Shown one piece after another: positions 1 to 9,185 of a stretch of DNA of 64,000 nucleotides (position 1 is the first letter of the stretch; each line of letters starts with the position of its first letter). The notes beneath the pieces were generated by a model. It did no database searches, was not told the DNA's origin, and saw only the letters and a list, made by a program, of their open reading frames with translations. The DNA is from CAYMZZ01 sp044463125 (GTDB lineage Bacteria > Bacteroidota > Bacteroidia > Chitinophagales > Chitinophagaceae). Position numbers and translations under genes: made by a program. Location of the stretch: the NCBI GenBank assembly GCA_044463125.1, contig JBIQMS010000017.1, positions 1-64,000 on the forward strand, given 5' to 3'.

Positions 1-44
1 ATGTCCTGCTATTTTGGCTGTTAACGATCTTGTGCTATTTGTCA

Positions 45-220
45 TTTAGGGTTTAGGGTTTAGGGTTTAAAGTTTATGGTTTAGAGTTTAAAAGATTAGG
101 CTACCTAATGAAAAAAGGATAGAGAAACTCGTTCCCTATCCTTTATAAACCTATTCTCTTAAACTTTAAACCCTAAACCAAACGTAATACGTACTACGTA
201 TTACGTAAAACGTATTACGT
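45..220. repeat. Inverted heptad-array element 1
   Basis: The left arm is a run of 7-nt units of the type GGGTTTA, AAGTTTA, TGGTTTA, GAGTTTA. A core of about 65 nt follows, then the complementary arm (TTAAACT, TTAAACC, CTAAACC) at about 160-180. A further array of ACGTnnn heptads (ACGTAAT, ACGTACT, ACGTATT, ACGTAAA) runs from 182 to 220. The last base of the array is also the last base of the lpdA stop codon, which reads TGACGT on the coding strand. The element lies downstream of lpdA and could form a long hairpin in its 3' UTR. Confidence 0.85.
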
Positions 221-1623
221 CACAGATGAATCGCTTCACCCAGCGCCACTTCAATCGCGTCTTTCACGCTTTCGCTGATGGTGGGGTGGGGGTGAATGCT
301 ATTGAGTACTTCGTGATGCGTGGTCTCCAGCTTACGGGCAGTAACTGTTTGTGCGATTATCTCGGTAACGTTGTAGCCGATGGCATGTGTGCCCAGCCAT
401 TCACCATATTTGGCGTCGAAAATTACTTTAATAAATCCTTCGCCATGGCCGGCAGCAGATGCCTTACCACTTGCGCTTAAGGGGAACTTACCCACCTTAA
501 TTTCATAACCCGCTTCTTTGGCTTGCTTTTCGGTATAACCCACCGAAGCGATTTCGGGATAGCAATAAGTACAACCGGGCACATTATTATAGTCGAGCGC
601 TTCGGGCTGATGGTGAAATTTCTTCTCCGCATGAGCGATGGCTTCCACGCAAATGATAGCTTCCTTGCTGGCCACATGCGCGAGGGCCTGGCCGGGTACA
701 CAGTCGCCAATGGCATATACGCCGGGTACGCTTGTCTTATAGAATTTGTCAACGGTAATACGGCCTTTGTCGGTTTTCACACCGAGGCTTTCCAGACCAA
801 TGCCTTCGATGTTGGCGGCAACACCAACGGCGCTCAGTACCACGTCGGCTTCCAGTGTCACTTCGCCATCGGCGGTTTTTACCTTTGCCTTCACACCGGA
901 TCCACTGGTATCCACACTGGTTACTTCGCTACCGGTCATGATTTCGATACCCTGCTTCTTAAAATTCTTTTCCAGTTCTTTCGATACCTCTTCATCTTCA
1001 ACAGGCACAATGCGTGGCATGAACTCCACGATGGTAACCTTGGTGCCGATGCTGTTGTAGAAGTAGCCAAATTCCACGCCAATGGCACCGCTGCCCACGA
1101 TGATCATCGACTTGGGTTGCGTGGTCAGGCTCATGCCTTCGCGGTAGCCAATAATTTTTTTGCCATCCTGTTTCAGGCTGGGTAATTCGCGGCTGCGGCC
1201 ACCAGTTGCAATGATCACGTGCTTTCCTTCCACGGTTTGTTTCTTGCCATCCTTATCGGTCACTTCCAGTTTACCCGGTGCGGTAAGCTTGCCAAATCCC
1301 ATAATCACATCGATCTTATTCTTCTTCATCAGGAACTGAACGCCCCTGCTCATTTTATCGGCCACACCGCGGCTGCGTTTAACAATCGCGTCAAATTTGG
1401 GGGTGCCGGTCGCTTCTATGCCATAAGATTCCGCATGTTTGATATCATTCACCACCTGGGCAGATTTCAAAAGCGCTTTAGTAGGAATACAACCCCAGTT
1501 GAGGCAAACGCCACCGAGGCTTTCTTTTTCAATTATTGCTGTTTTGAATCCTAACTGGGAAGCGCGGATGGCGGCCACATATCCGCCCGGTCCACTACCC
1601 AGCACAACTACATCGTATGCCAT
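220..1623 (-). CDS. lpdA: Dihydrolipoyl dehydrogenase (E3)
   Basis: This is a flavoprotein of the pyridine nucleotide disulfide reductase family. It reoxidises dihydrolipoamide in the 2-oxoacid dehydrogenase complexes and the glycine cleavage system, using NAD. The 467-residue length is normal. Visible features are the FAD-binding GSGPGG near residue 9, the redox disulfide in GGVCLNWGCIPTK (C40 and C45), a second Rossmann motif GSGAIG near 177, the AIGDC FAD motif near 310, and the C-terminal catalytic pair H446/E451 in HPHPTISES. No E1 or E2 gene is adjacent, so it is probably transcribed alone. On the coding strand a plausible -7 box (TACCTTCG, 1658-1665) lies about 35 nt upstream of the ATG. 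Confidence 0.97.
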   Translation of the reverse strand: MAYDVVVLGSGPGGYVAAIRASQLGFKTAIIEKESLGGVCLNWGCIPTKALLKSAQVVNDIKHAESYGIEATGTPKFDAIVKRSRGVADKMSRGVQFLMKKNKIDVIMGFGKLTAPGKLEVTDKDGKKQTVEGKHVIIATGGRSRELPSLKQDGKKIIGYREGMSLTTQPKSMIIVGSGAIGVEFGYFYNSIGTKVTIVEFMPRIVPVEDEEVSKELEKNFKKQGIEIMTGSEVTSVDTSGSGVKAKVKTADGEVTLEADVVLSAVGVAANIEGIGLESLGVKTDKGRITVDKFYKTSVPGVYAIGDCVPGQALAHVASKEAIICVEAIAHAEKKFHHQPEALDYNNVPGCTYCYPEIASVGYTEKQAKEAGYEIKVGKFPLSASGKASAAGHGEGFIKVIFDAKYGEWLGTHAIGYNVTEIIAQTVTARKLETTHHEVLNSIHPHPTISESVKDAIEVALGEAIHL

Positions 1624-1970
1624 GCTTTAGATAATTAAGTGTTAGATAATTGAGCAGCGAAGGTATTGAAAGATATGTGAAAATGGTGGCCTCAATCAGC
1701 ACAGTTCGTACTCAAAAGCTCAGGCCAGGCCCCCGGAAGGGCCGACCAATTTTTGTCCGGAACCCTGCTACATTTTTTCCTGGTCAATTCGGGCTACTGG
1801 CGGAATCTTACACGGGACTATTTTGTTTAATAATACGTTGATTCATAGGCAGTTGAATGGGGAATTGTTCAGGCGGAAAGACTGAATGCCGGTTTTGCTG
1901 CCTGGCTGCCGTTTGAATAATTGCCCAATAAGGGATCAAGCGGAATACTATCTTGCATCAACTGATCAAC
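1624..1970. other. Intergenic region between lpdA and the outer-membrane receptor
   Basis: This is a gap of about 350 nt between two divergent genes. I see no convincing gene in it. It should hold both promoters: TACCTTCG on the minus strand at 1658-1665 resembles a Bacteroidota -7 box for lpdA, while nothing equally clear points towards the barrel gene. It is one of the few long gaps in the window that lack the short-period repeat arrays. Confidence 0.5.
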
Positions 1971-4397
1971 ATGCAGAAAACACTCGCCACCCTTTTATTC
2001 CTTTTCTTCCTGCTCCATGCAGGAGCCCAGTCATCGCCCGAACTGCGCATCCGTGTACTGGACGCGGAAAAAAGATCACCCCTTTATTTAGCAACGGTTC
2101 AGCTCTTCAATGCAGATTCAGTATTGCTGAAATCTGTTGTTACCGACAGCAACGGGCTCGCCGTATTCTCACTGTTGAAAGCCGCCAACTACAGGCTGCA
2201 GGTGAGCAGGGCCGATTACGAAGGGGCCATCCTCGCGCAATTACCTTTTGAAGGAAAGGAGCCGCAGGAGCAGATTATCCTTTTGAAAGCTGGCGAAGGG
2301 GTTCTGGGCAATGTGCTGGTGCAAAGCCGCAAGCCCATGGTTCAATTCCTGCCGGATAAAACCGTTTTGAATGTGGATGCCACAATTAGTAATGCGGGAA
2401 GTACGGTGCTGGAAGTGTTGGAGCGGGCGCCCGGCGTGAGCACAGATCGCGATGGGAATATCAGCCTCAAAGGTAAACCGGGTGTACTGATCCTGATCGA
2501 TGGTAAGCCTACGCAATTGGCCGGTATGGACCTGCAGAATCTGCTGGCCGGCATGAGCAGCTCGCAGGTGGAAACCATTGAACTGATTGATAATCCTTCC
2601 GCAAAATATGACGCAGCTGGCAATGCCGGCATCATCAATATCAGAACCAAAAAGAACAAGCAAAAAGGCTTCAACGGCAACCTCAGCCTGGCTTATGGCA
2701 GGGGACGATTGCCCAAGAACAACAATTCCCTGAATCTTAATTTGCGACAGGGGCGCTTCAATTTCTTTCTCGGCTATAGCTCCAACCTTAGCTCCTTCAT
2801 GATGGAGATGGAAGCCTTAAGGACTTATTTCAATCCCGACCGCACTGTGGCTTCTTACCTGGAACAGCCTTTTTATACCGAGATCAGAAGTCGCATGCAC
2901 CAGGTGAATACAGGTTTTGATTTTTATGTCAACAATAAAACAACGATTGGGCTGGCGCTGAATGGAATGCTGATGCGCAGAAGAAGCAAAACCGAATCGA
3001 ATGCCCTTTGGATGAATCCACAAAAGCTGCCTGACTCCATCATTTATACCAACAGCCTGAATACGACACGCCTCGACAGGGGAGGAGCAACGCTCAATCT
3101 GAGGCATGTTTTCAATAGCCGGCAGGAGATGAGTGTGGACCTGGATTGGCTGGAATATGAAATTGTGAACCGGCAAAATTTTGAAAACAGAACCGGTCAG
3201 CCTACCGCGCCAACCGATGATGCTTCAAGAGGAGATATACCCTCATCGTTGGCAATTTTTTCAGGTAAGGTCGATTATACGCAGCAGTTTGAGAACCTGA
3301 CCTGGGAGTCGGGCTGGAAGTCATCGCGGGTGGAGACCGACAACCTGGCCGTATATGAAGCCAGCCAGGGCGGGCCCTGGTATCCCGATCTGGGAAAGAG
3401 CAATCATTTTCTTTATACAGAAAATATTCATGCGCTCTATACCAATGCCAACTGGAAAAAAGATAAATGGAACCTGCAGGCCGGACTCCGTTATGAATAC
3501 ACGGGATATCGCGCGCGACAATTGGGGAACGCACAGGTAGGCGATTCTTCTTTCAACCGCGAATACGGTAACCTTTTTCCCTCCGTATTCCTTACCTATG
3601 AACTGGACTCGATCAACAGCTTCACGGTGCGTGCCGGGAGGCGGATCGATCGTCCCGCATTCCAGAAACTGAATCCCTTCACATTTATCATCAACAAATA
3701 CACTTTTCAGCAGGGTAATCCCTATTTTCAGCCACAATTTACCTGGAACTTTGAACTAACACATCAATACAAGCAGGCGCTTTCAACAACGCTCAGCTAT
3801 AACCTGATCCGCGATTATATTTCGCAGGTTTTTTATGAAGACACCAGCACGGGCCTGATTGTGTACACTGAAGGCAACATTGGTGAGATGCGCAACCTGG
3901 GTCTTTCCGTGAGTGCGCAACTTTCGCCGGCGCCATGGTGGTCGGTTTCCCTGCAGGGCACTGGTAACCACAAGCGAATAGAAGCGCAACTGTGGAGAAG
4001 GTATGTGGCATCCATCTGGCAGGCCAATTTTAGCGTCAATAATCAGTTTCGGTTTCGAAAGGGTTGGGGTGCCGAGCTGAGTGGATTTTATATTACCCGC
4101 AACCAAAACGATATTCAGGAAGTGCTGGAGCCAACGGGACAGGTTTCCATTGGCCTTTCAAAACAAATTTTGAAAAATGCCGGCAGCCTGCGGTTTTCTT
4201 TCCGTGATATTTTCTGGACCCAGAATATGGCCGGCCTTACCGATTTCCAGTTTGTGGAAGAATATTTTCACCTGCAAAGAGATACCCGTGTATTCACCCT
4301 TGCCTTTAGCTGGCGTTTCGGCAAAGCGATGAAGCAAACAGCCAGAAGAAATACCGGTGCTGCGGGCGACATTATGGAGCGGGTAGGAACGAACTAA
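1971..4397 (+). CDS. TonB-dependent receptor-like outer membrane beta-barrel protein
   Basis: The protein has 808 residues and a signal peptide (MQKTLATLLFLFFLLHAGAQ). An N-terminal carboxypeptidase-regulatory-like beta domain (about 25-110) is followed by a plug-like segment (about 120-240) containing VLEVLERAPGVS, VLILIDGKP and NPSAKYDAAGNAGIINIRTK, which are typical of Bacteroidota outer-membrane barrel proteins. The rest is a long aromatic-rich barrel ending in FSWRFGKA. A TTG 18 nt upstream is in frame, but the ATG at 1971 begins the signal peptide and is preferred. No SusD partner is adjacent, so the substrate cannot be inferred. An octad repeat array begins at the stop codon. Confidence 0.9.
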   Translation: MQKTLATLLFLFFLLHAGAQSSPELRIRVLDAEKRSPLYLATVQLFNADSVLLKSVVTDSNGLAVFSLLKAANYRLQVSRADYEGAILAQLPFEGKEPQEQIILLKAGEGVLGNVLVQSRKPMVQFLPDKTVLNVDATISNAGSTVLEVLERAPGVSTDRDGNISLKGKPGVLILIDGKPTQLAGMDLQNLLAGMSSSQVETIELIDNPSAKYDAAGNAGIINIRTKKNKQKGFNGNLSLAYGRGRLPKNNNSLNLNLRQGRFNFFLGYSSNLSSFMMEMEALRTYFNPDRTVASYLEQPFYTEIRSRMHQVNTGFDFYVNNKTTIGLALNGMLMRRRSKTESNALWMNPQKLPDSIIYTNSLNTTRLDRGGATLNLRHVFNSRQEMSVDLDWLEYEIVNRQNFENRTGQPTAPTDDASRGDIPSSLAIFSGKVDYTQQFENLTWESGWKSSRVETDNLAVYEASQGGPWYPDLGKSNHFLYTENIHALYTNANWKKDKWNLQAGLRYEYTGYRARQLGNAQVGDSSFNREYGNLFPSVFLTYELDSINSFTVRAGRRIDRPAFQKLNPFTFIINKYTFQQGNPYFQPQFTWNFELTHQYKQALSTTLSYNLIRDYISQVFYEDTSTGLIVYTEGNIGEMRNLGLSVSAQLSPAPWWSVSLQGTGNHKRIEAQLWRRYVASIWQANFSVNNQFRFRKGWGAELSGFYITRNQNDIQEVLEPTGQVSIGLSKQILKNAGSLRFSFRDIFWTQNMAGLTDFQFVEEYFHLQRDTRVFTLAFSWRFGKAMKQTARRNTGAAGDIMERVGTN

Positions 4398-4462
4398 ATT
4401 GGGAATTTGTGAATTTGAGTATTTGGGAATTTGATGAAAATTAGGTCCAAATTCTCAAATTA
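4396..4462. repeat. Inverted octad-array element
   Basis: The left arm consists of 8-nt units (AAATTGGG, AATTTGTG, AATTTGAG, TATTTGGG) starting within the stop codon of the barrel gene. The right arm at about 4447-4462 has the complementary polarity (CAAATTCT, CAAATTAT) and runs into the 3' end of the convergent gene. It could form an A/T-rich hairpin serving both convergent transcripts. Confidence 0.7.
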
Positions 4463-5062
4463 TTTCTTCATCAGTTCCACCAGCGCTTCAAAATTCCATC
4501 TCCCATTCATTTTTCGTAGCCATTTCCGTGTGCGGGTATTTTCGGAAAGCCCCATGAATTGTAACAATTTTTTTTTGGTATGGAGGCGAAGTATCTGCTT
4601 ATCGCTATGTCGGAAAATATATGGGGAATATTCCAGCTCCATCCCAATTACTTCCGTGCGGCCATAGAGGGTAAAGTTGCTGTTGCTATAGATAAACTCG
4701 TAAAAGATATGGTCTTTCTTTACGGATTGGTCCTGTTGGTATCTTTCAGCATCAACGCGGAAAGAAACAGGAAGCGAATGGAAGATGCCCGGCGCTTTTT
4801 GGCCGGGTCGGATTCCGATTCGGAAGCCATTCACCTGATCAGGGCTAAGCACACGAACAGAATCATTTTGAAATTCAACGGCCACATATTCATAAAGGTT
4901 TTCCGCATGTATGCCAAGCGATCGGGGATTGATTTTTTCCTTTCTTGTATTAAGAATAATTCGGCATTCCAGGGTATCGCCATTGGCTAAATAGATATGG
5001 TCCTGCGCAGATACGCCGTTGATGCCGGAAAGCAGCATTAAGCTAAGGATTCTGCGTTTCAT
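4460..5062 (-). CDS. Secreted hypothetical protein, paralogue of its upstream neighbour
   Basis: I do not recognise a family. The 200-residue protein starts with a signal peptide ending near VSAQD and is otherwise soluble, so it is probably periplasmic or outer-membrane associated. It shares a pattern with the adjacent upstream protein: Q-D-x-I-Y-x-x-NGD-(S/T), then F-x-x-DS(V/M)R-(V/I)L-x-P-x-QV, then a C-terminal K-A-(F/V)-x-x-L (here NFEALVELMKK). The start overlaps the end of the upstream paralogue by 20 nt, implying an operon. The motif QVxGFRI resembles segments of small Bacteroidota proteins of unknown function. The function is unknown. Confidence 0.75.
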   Translation of the reverse strand: MKRRILSLMLLSGINGVSAQDHIYLANGDTLECRIILNTRKEKINPRSLGIHAENLYEYVAVEFQNDSVRVLSPDQVNGFRIGIRPGQKAPGIFHSLPVSFRVDAERYQQDQSVKKDHIFYEFIYSNSNFTLYGRTEVIGMELEYSPYIFRHSDKQILRLHTKKKLLQFMGLSENTRTRKWLRKMNGRWNFEALVELMKK

Positions 5063-5702
5063 GCGTCGTATTCTTAGTTTTCAATGACAAGTTTCTACCA
5101 GCATATTGTTGAAGCAGTTTCACAACAGCTTTCCAGTCTCGTTTATTTTTGAGGGATTTGCGTGCAGCCCTTTGCTTCGGCTTCGGTATGCGGAGCGCTT
5201 TATTAATTTGTCTTTTGTTGTACAACTCGTAAACGGTACTGTCGCTATTCCGCATTACGTAGAGAAAGAATTCGACGTTGGGACCATCATGTGATCGGCG
5301 ATCGAGCAGGGTATAGTCTGCGTTGCGGTATGCCAGGCGGTAAAGCCCATGGCTATTGTCCTTGTAGCGTGTATTAGGATAAGTTGGGGGAAAGAGTCGC
5401 AACCGGTGGGGGAGTGATACGTAATACCCGGGCAGAAGGTAGCGGCTTGACTGCCGCACGCGAATGGCAGCTACCTGGCGGGGAAAAAGTATGCGCATGG
5501 AATCTTCCCGGAAATGGGTAATCAGGTATGCGAAACCATGTGTGGCCGGGTCGCCAAAACGGCGGATACTGAAATTTTCCTTTTTGGGATCGGTGGAAAA
5601 CCGGACCGCTGTGGAGTCTCCATTCGGCCAATAGATCATGTCCTGCCCCAAGCCATTTTCAACCTGGCAAAGCATCAGCAGCAACAAAATGGTACGTATC
5701 AT
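5043..5702 (-). CDS. Secreted hypothetical protein, tandem paralogue
   Basis: The 219-residue protein has a signal peptide (MIRTILLLLMLCQVENGLGQ) and then an alpha/beta-looking body without a recognised domain. It aligns by eye with the downstream 200-residue protein (DMIYWPNGDS versus DHIYLANGDT; REDSMRILFPRQVAAIRV versus QNDSVRVLSPDQVNGFRI), so the two look like a tandem duplication. It is the first gene of the pair and overlaps the second by 20 nt. The C-terminal tail (LSLKTKNTTHETQNP) is low in complexity and may be an extension acquired at the overlap. The function is unknown. Confidence 0.75.
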   Translation of the reverse strand: MIRTILLLLMLCQVENGLGQDMIYWPNGDSTAVRFSTDPKKENFSIRRFGDPATHGFAYLITHFREDSMRILFPRQVAAIRVRQSSRYLLPGYYVSLPHRLRLFPPTYPNTRYKDNSHGLYRLAYRNADYTLLDRRSHDGPNVEFFLYVMRNSDSTVYELYNKRQINKALRIPKPKQRAARKSLKNKRDWKAVVKLLQQYAGRNLSLKTKNTTHETQNP

Positions 5703-5758
5703 GCCACAATACTATTCCCATATTGCCAATAAATCTATCCCGTGTTATGGGTATATTT

Positions 5759-5783
5759 TTGCAATTGCCAAAGGCAATTGCAA
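5759..5783. other. Perfect 11-bp hairpin
   Basis: TTGCAATTGCC and GGCAATTGCAA flank an AAA loop. The hairpin lies 57 nt upstream of the leftward pair of secreted paralogues and downstream of the leftward retropepsin-like gene. It could therefore be a terminator for the latter or a leader structure of the former. Confidence 0.5.
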
Positions 5784-5853
5784 GCGATTGTCGGCAGGAT
5801 TAGCACCACAGAAAATCAAATGCTGTGGAAATTGTGAGCTATTCATTCAACAA

Positions 5854-6087
5854 ATTATCTGCGAAAATCTGCGCCGTAGATCAGCCGAAATCTGCGGGAA
5901 ATCTCACCCGAAATTAGAACAGGATTAAAGTGCTGATTAGTTTCCCGCAGATTTTCGCAGGTTACAACGCAGATAAGCAGAGAAGGTGTTCGAAATTTCG
6001 CATCTTAGACTCCAGACCTTAACCTAAATCCAATGTCCTGTCTACCGTAATACGTAGTACGTAATACGTACTACGTATTACGTATAA
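5854..6087. repeat. Decad hairpin plus heptad array in the 5703-6101 gap
   Basis: From 5854 there are degenerate 10-nt units built on ATCTGCG. The arm ending in CTGCGGGAAA (5887-5901) pairs with TTTCCCGCAGATTT from 5941. A second array (6045-6087) consists of ACGTnnT heptads (ACGTAGT, ACGTAAT, ACGTACT, ACGTATT) and is itself almost palindromic. It ends 14 nt from the stop codon of the leftward retropepsin-like gene. No gene is visible in this gap of about 400 nt. Confidence 0.8.
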
Positions 6088-6101
6088 CTTCCCCCGCATT
6101 C

Positions 6102-7361
6102 TCACCTTTCCAACCTAAAGTGGCTGTTTCCAAAATCAATCACCACTCTTTTGTACTGACGCAGGAGATCCTGGCCAATATTGCCATAGAGCTTATCACT
6201 GCTCACATGATGATTTTCCGTATCAATATCCGGATTGATCAGTTTGATAGTTTCCCCATTCAGCTTCATTTCAAGGCTGGGGACTTCCAATACACGGCGG
6301 GTAGTGGCACCGCCAGCGCTGGCATTGGTGGCCTGGATGTATTTGCCGGCCTGTAGCAGGGCCGTACTGTCCAGTTCATAGAGCGGCTTGCTGAAGCTGG
6401 ACGTATTGGCGCCGGTATCAAAATTGAAGGGTAGGAGTTTGCCTTTGTATTCCAGCATTAAAATGGGTCGTAAGGTTTCTATGAAGAAATTGGGGCTAAG
6501 GGATGCGTCATCCTGCTGATGTTTTTCCAGCACCAGTTGTTTCGCTTCAATACTGATCCGGCCCAGACCTTTGGCGATTGGGAAACCAATAATGCCATTG
6601 ATTTTGTAAGCGCCGTTGGCAAATGTGAAAGCTTCATCCTTAAATACCAGAAATGGCTCGTTGTAAACAATTACATCGCCGAATCGCAATTCAGGAGCAA
6701 TTCCAATCCGAACCGGGTTATAGATATTGTTGAATCCGGCAACATAGATGCCTGAGTCGGGTAGAATTTTTAAACTCAGTTTTTCCGCGTGGCTCTCCGT
6801 AATGCTGCTAAGACCCGCGCCGGTATCAAATACAAAATTGGTTTCTATTTGGTTGGCCCTCACTTTCAGGTTGATCAGGCCTGCTATATCGCGGGTAAAG
6901 GGGATAGTATCAACAACGGGTTGTTCAATTCGTTGCACGGGTTGTTTTTCCAGCGATTTCCAGATAAGGTTCGCGTAACCGTTTCCTTTTATCTCATCTT
7001 CTTTGAATTCCGACCTGAATTTTTTCAACAGGTGAGCGCCTGTTTCAGCCGCTTCACGAAAATGAAAGCTCCTGACGTGGTTGTCGTGCTCCAGTTTGTA
7101 AAAAGCAAAAGCCATCTCCTTTGGCGGCTTTTTCTTTTTCCCCAGATACAGGCGCAACCAGTCCAGGGAAGAGTCAGGCTTATTGACGGCGTTAGCATAA
7201 ACCGCTTTGTAGAAATGGTAATGCGGGTGCGCCTTATCCTGGTTCATCTGATTCAGGGCCGGAAACTGCTTCGCATCATAGAGTTGATATAGGATATCAC
7301 TCTTTTGGGCAGAAGCAACGGAAGAAAAAAGAGTGAGCAGAATTATTATGGGGAAACGCAT
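6102..7361 (-). CDS. Retropepsin-like aspartyl protease family protein
   Basis: The 419-residue secreted protein has a signal peptide ending at SVASAQ. An N-terminal alpha-helical, TPR-like region (about 25-150) precedes two retropepsin-type lobes, each with an aspartyl protease active-site motif: VFDTGAGLSSIT near 178 and FDTGANTSSF near 315. Two DTGA copies in one chain suggest an intramolecular pseudo-dimer like pepsin, rather than the single lobe plus PDZ often seen in Bacteroidota. The periplasmic role and substrate are unknown. It is divergent from the MATE gene. Its 5' leader is made of octad repeats that end about 10 nt before the ATG. Confidence 0.85.
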   Translation of the reverse strand: MRFPIIILLTLFSSVASAQKSDILYQLYDAKQFPALNQMNQDKAHPHYHFYKAVYANAVNKPDSSLDWLRLYLGKKKKPPKEMAFAFYKLEHDNHVRSFHFREAAETGAHLLKKFRSEFKEDEIKGNGYANLIWKSLEKQPVQRIEQPVVDTIPFTRDIAGLINLKVRANQIETNFVFDTGAGLSSITESHAEKLSLKILPDSGIYVAGFNNIYNPVRIGIAPELRFGDVIVYNEPFLVFKDEAFTFANGAYKINGIIGFPIAKGLGRISIEAKQLVLEKHQQDDASLSPNFFIETLRPILMLEYKGKLLPFNFDTGANTSSFSKPLYELDSTALLQAGKYIQATNASAGGATTRRVLEVPSLEMKLNGETIKLINPDIDTENHHVSSDKLYGNIGQDLLRQYKRVVIDFGNSHFRLER

Positions 7362-7369
7362 GAGGGAGA

Positions 7370-7600
7370 ATTTGAGGATTTGTTTATTTGAGAATTTGGT
7401 TTAAGGTTTAATGTTGAAAGTATTGTTGAGGTAATGATTCCTCTGGCATGCCATTCGGTATGAGCAAAATTTAAAACAAAAGCATTATAACCCAAAGCTC
7501 CTTAATTACATAAAAACGCACAACTTTAAACTTGCAACTCTGAACCTTAAACTTACGATTTAATAAACGTAATACGTACTACGTAATACGTACTACTTTA
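7370..7600. repeat. Composite octad and heptad arrays in the 7362-7679 gap
   Basis: Octads of the nnnATTTG type (7370-7402) and a short GTTTAAG heptad run (about 7400-7413) form the left part. The right part (7519-7594) is a long in-register run of heptads (CAACTTT, AAACTTG, CAACTCT, GAACCTT, AAACTTA) that passes without a break into ACGTAAT/ACGTACT units. The gap separates divergent genes and must contain both promoters. No other gene is visible. Confidence 0.75.
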
Positions 7601-7679
7601 AGGAGAAATAATTTTCTGTTTAACCGGATTTGGGGATTTGCATTCGGAAGAAAGTCGCTAACTTCGCTCCCCTTTTTTT

Positions 7680-9077
7680 ATGAGCACCCTTCGCACAGAA
7701 GCAGGCAATACCTTACGGCTGGCAACTCCCATCATCATTGGGGAGTTGGCCCAGATGGCCCTGCATATCATTGATACGGCCATGGTGGGGGCTATCAGCT
7801 ACAAACAACTGGCTGCTGCGGCTCTGGTGATGAATACCATCAATATTCCCTTTGTATTGGGAATAGGTATGACCATTTCCGTGTCGCAAATGGTGTCGAT
7901 GGCCCATGGTCGCGGCAGCGACCGGCAGGTTTCGCATTATTTTTATAATGGCTTTTTGCTTTGTAGCATCACGGCAATTATCATTTCCCTTACCCTGGTT
8001 TTCGGTCGCGGCATCTTGCAGCATATGGGCCAGGATCCGGAAGTGGTTGCTTTTGCCATGCCCTTTATGGAACTGATGGGGCTGTCCATTATTCCAATGT
8101 TGTTGTTCATGACATTGAAGCAATTCACCGATGGGCTCGAATATACGCGAACGGCCATGCTGCTGTCGCTTTGCGCCATGCCCATCAATATTTTTCTCAA
8201 CTATCTGCTTATTTACGGCAACTGGGGCTTTCCCCGCCTTGAATTATTGGGAGCGGGCTGGTCCACATTGATCACCCGGACGCTGATCTTTGTGGTGCTG
8301 GCCTGGATTATTCTTCGCCACCGAACCTTCCGGCCCTATGTAAAGGCCCGGCATACCGAATGGCGCCTGCGTGGTAAGACGCTGAAGGAGCTCCTGCATA
8401 TTGGCGTGCCCAGCAGTATGCAGATTGGTATGGAAGCGGGCGCCTTCGCGGTTTCGGGCATCATTATCGGCACCATCAGCGCCGTGGCGCAGGCGGCACA
8501 CCAGATTGCGCTCAGTTGCGCTGCCTTCACCTTCATGGTGAGCATGGGTCTGGCGCAGGCGGGTTCTATCCGGGTGAGTAATGGGTTTGGGAGAGGCGAC
8601 TGGCCGGCTATTTCCAGGATTGGCAAAAGCACTTTGATCACGGCCCTCCTGTATGGAATTTTCTGCGCCATCATTTTCACGGTTTTCCGTTATCAGTTGC
8701 CTGGTCTTTTCAATAAAAATGCTGATGTGATGGGGCTAGCGGCCCTGCTATTGCTCTTTGCAGCCCTTTTTCAGATATCGGATGCTACTCAGGCCATCGG
8801 GGCAGGCTTATTGCGTGGTATTAAAGACGTGCGCACGCCCACCATCCTGATCGCCATAGCCTATTGGGTTTTGGGCTTGCCCCTGGGTTACTTGCTGGCT
8901 TTCGGAGCCGACATGGGAGCTGCCGGCATGTGGATCGGTCTCATATCCGGCCTCAGCTTCGCTTCCGCCTTCCTGATCCAGCGTTTTCTCCGCAAAACCC
9001 GGCTACGATTGCAAATGAGTGAAAGCAAGGGACTTGAGGAAAAAATGGCGCTGGAAGAGGACCCGGCAGGCCAGTAA
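7680..9077 (+). CDS. MATE family multidrug/Na+ antiporter
   Basis: The 465-residue protein has twelve predicted hydrophobic segments in two similar halves, typical of multidrug and toxin extrusion transporters of the inner membrane, which exchange cations for organic substrates. The N-terminal half contains TPIIIGELAQMALHIIDTAM, the usual first-helix MATE signature. The second half contains GVPSSMQIGMEAGAF and GAGLLRGIKDVRTP, matching the conserved P-x-x-x-x-x-G-x-E and G-x-L-R-G-x-x-D segments. The ATG follows a T-run directly and no strong ribosome-binding site is visible. It stands alone. The substrate cannot be told from the sequence. Confidence 0.93.
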   Translation: MSTLRTEAGNTLRLATPIIIGELAQMALHIIDTAMVGAISYKQLAAAALVMNTINIPFVLGIGMTISVSQMVSMAHGRGSDRQVSHYFYNGFLLCSITAIIISLTLVFGRGILQHMGQDPEVVAFAMPFMELMGLSIIPMLLFMTLKQFTDGLEYTRTAMLLSLCAMPINIFLNYLLIYGNWGFPRLELLGAGWSTLITRTLIFVVLAWIILRHRTFRPYVKARHTEWRLRGKTLKELLHIGVPSSMQIGMEAGAFAVSGIIIGTISAVAQAAHQIALSCAAFTFMVSMGLAQAGSIRVSNGFGRGDWPAISRIGKSTLITALLYGIFCAIIFTVFRYQLPGLFNKNADVMGLAALLLLFAALFQISDATQAIGAGLLRGIKDVRTPTILIAIAYWVLGLPLGYLLAFGADMGAAGMWIGLISGLSFASAFLIQRFLRKTRLRLQMSESKGLEEKMALEEDPAGQ

Positions 9078-9154
9078 TGGCTGGGTTATCCACCTCCGGG
9101 TATAATTTTTTTGGAGAAAATGTGAATTCAATAGGCTGATTGGCTACATTTCCT

Positions 9155-9162
9155 TACCTTTG
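9155..9162 (+). promoter_or_regulatory. -7 promoter box of the rpmB operon
   Basis: TACCTTTG matches the Bacteroidota -7 consensus TAnnTTTG and lies 24 nt before the rpmB ATG. I do not see a clear -33 element at the expected distance. Confidence 0.65.
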
Positions 9163-9185
9163 CCGTCCAAAATTTTCTATCAATC

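Noticed and set aside
45..96. Telomere-like TTTAGGG repeats
   Set aside because: The runs are degenerate, internal and paired with an inverted copy. They are one form of the heptad arrays and not chromosome ends.
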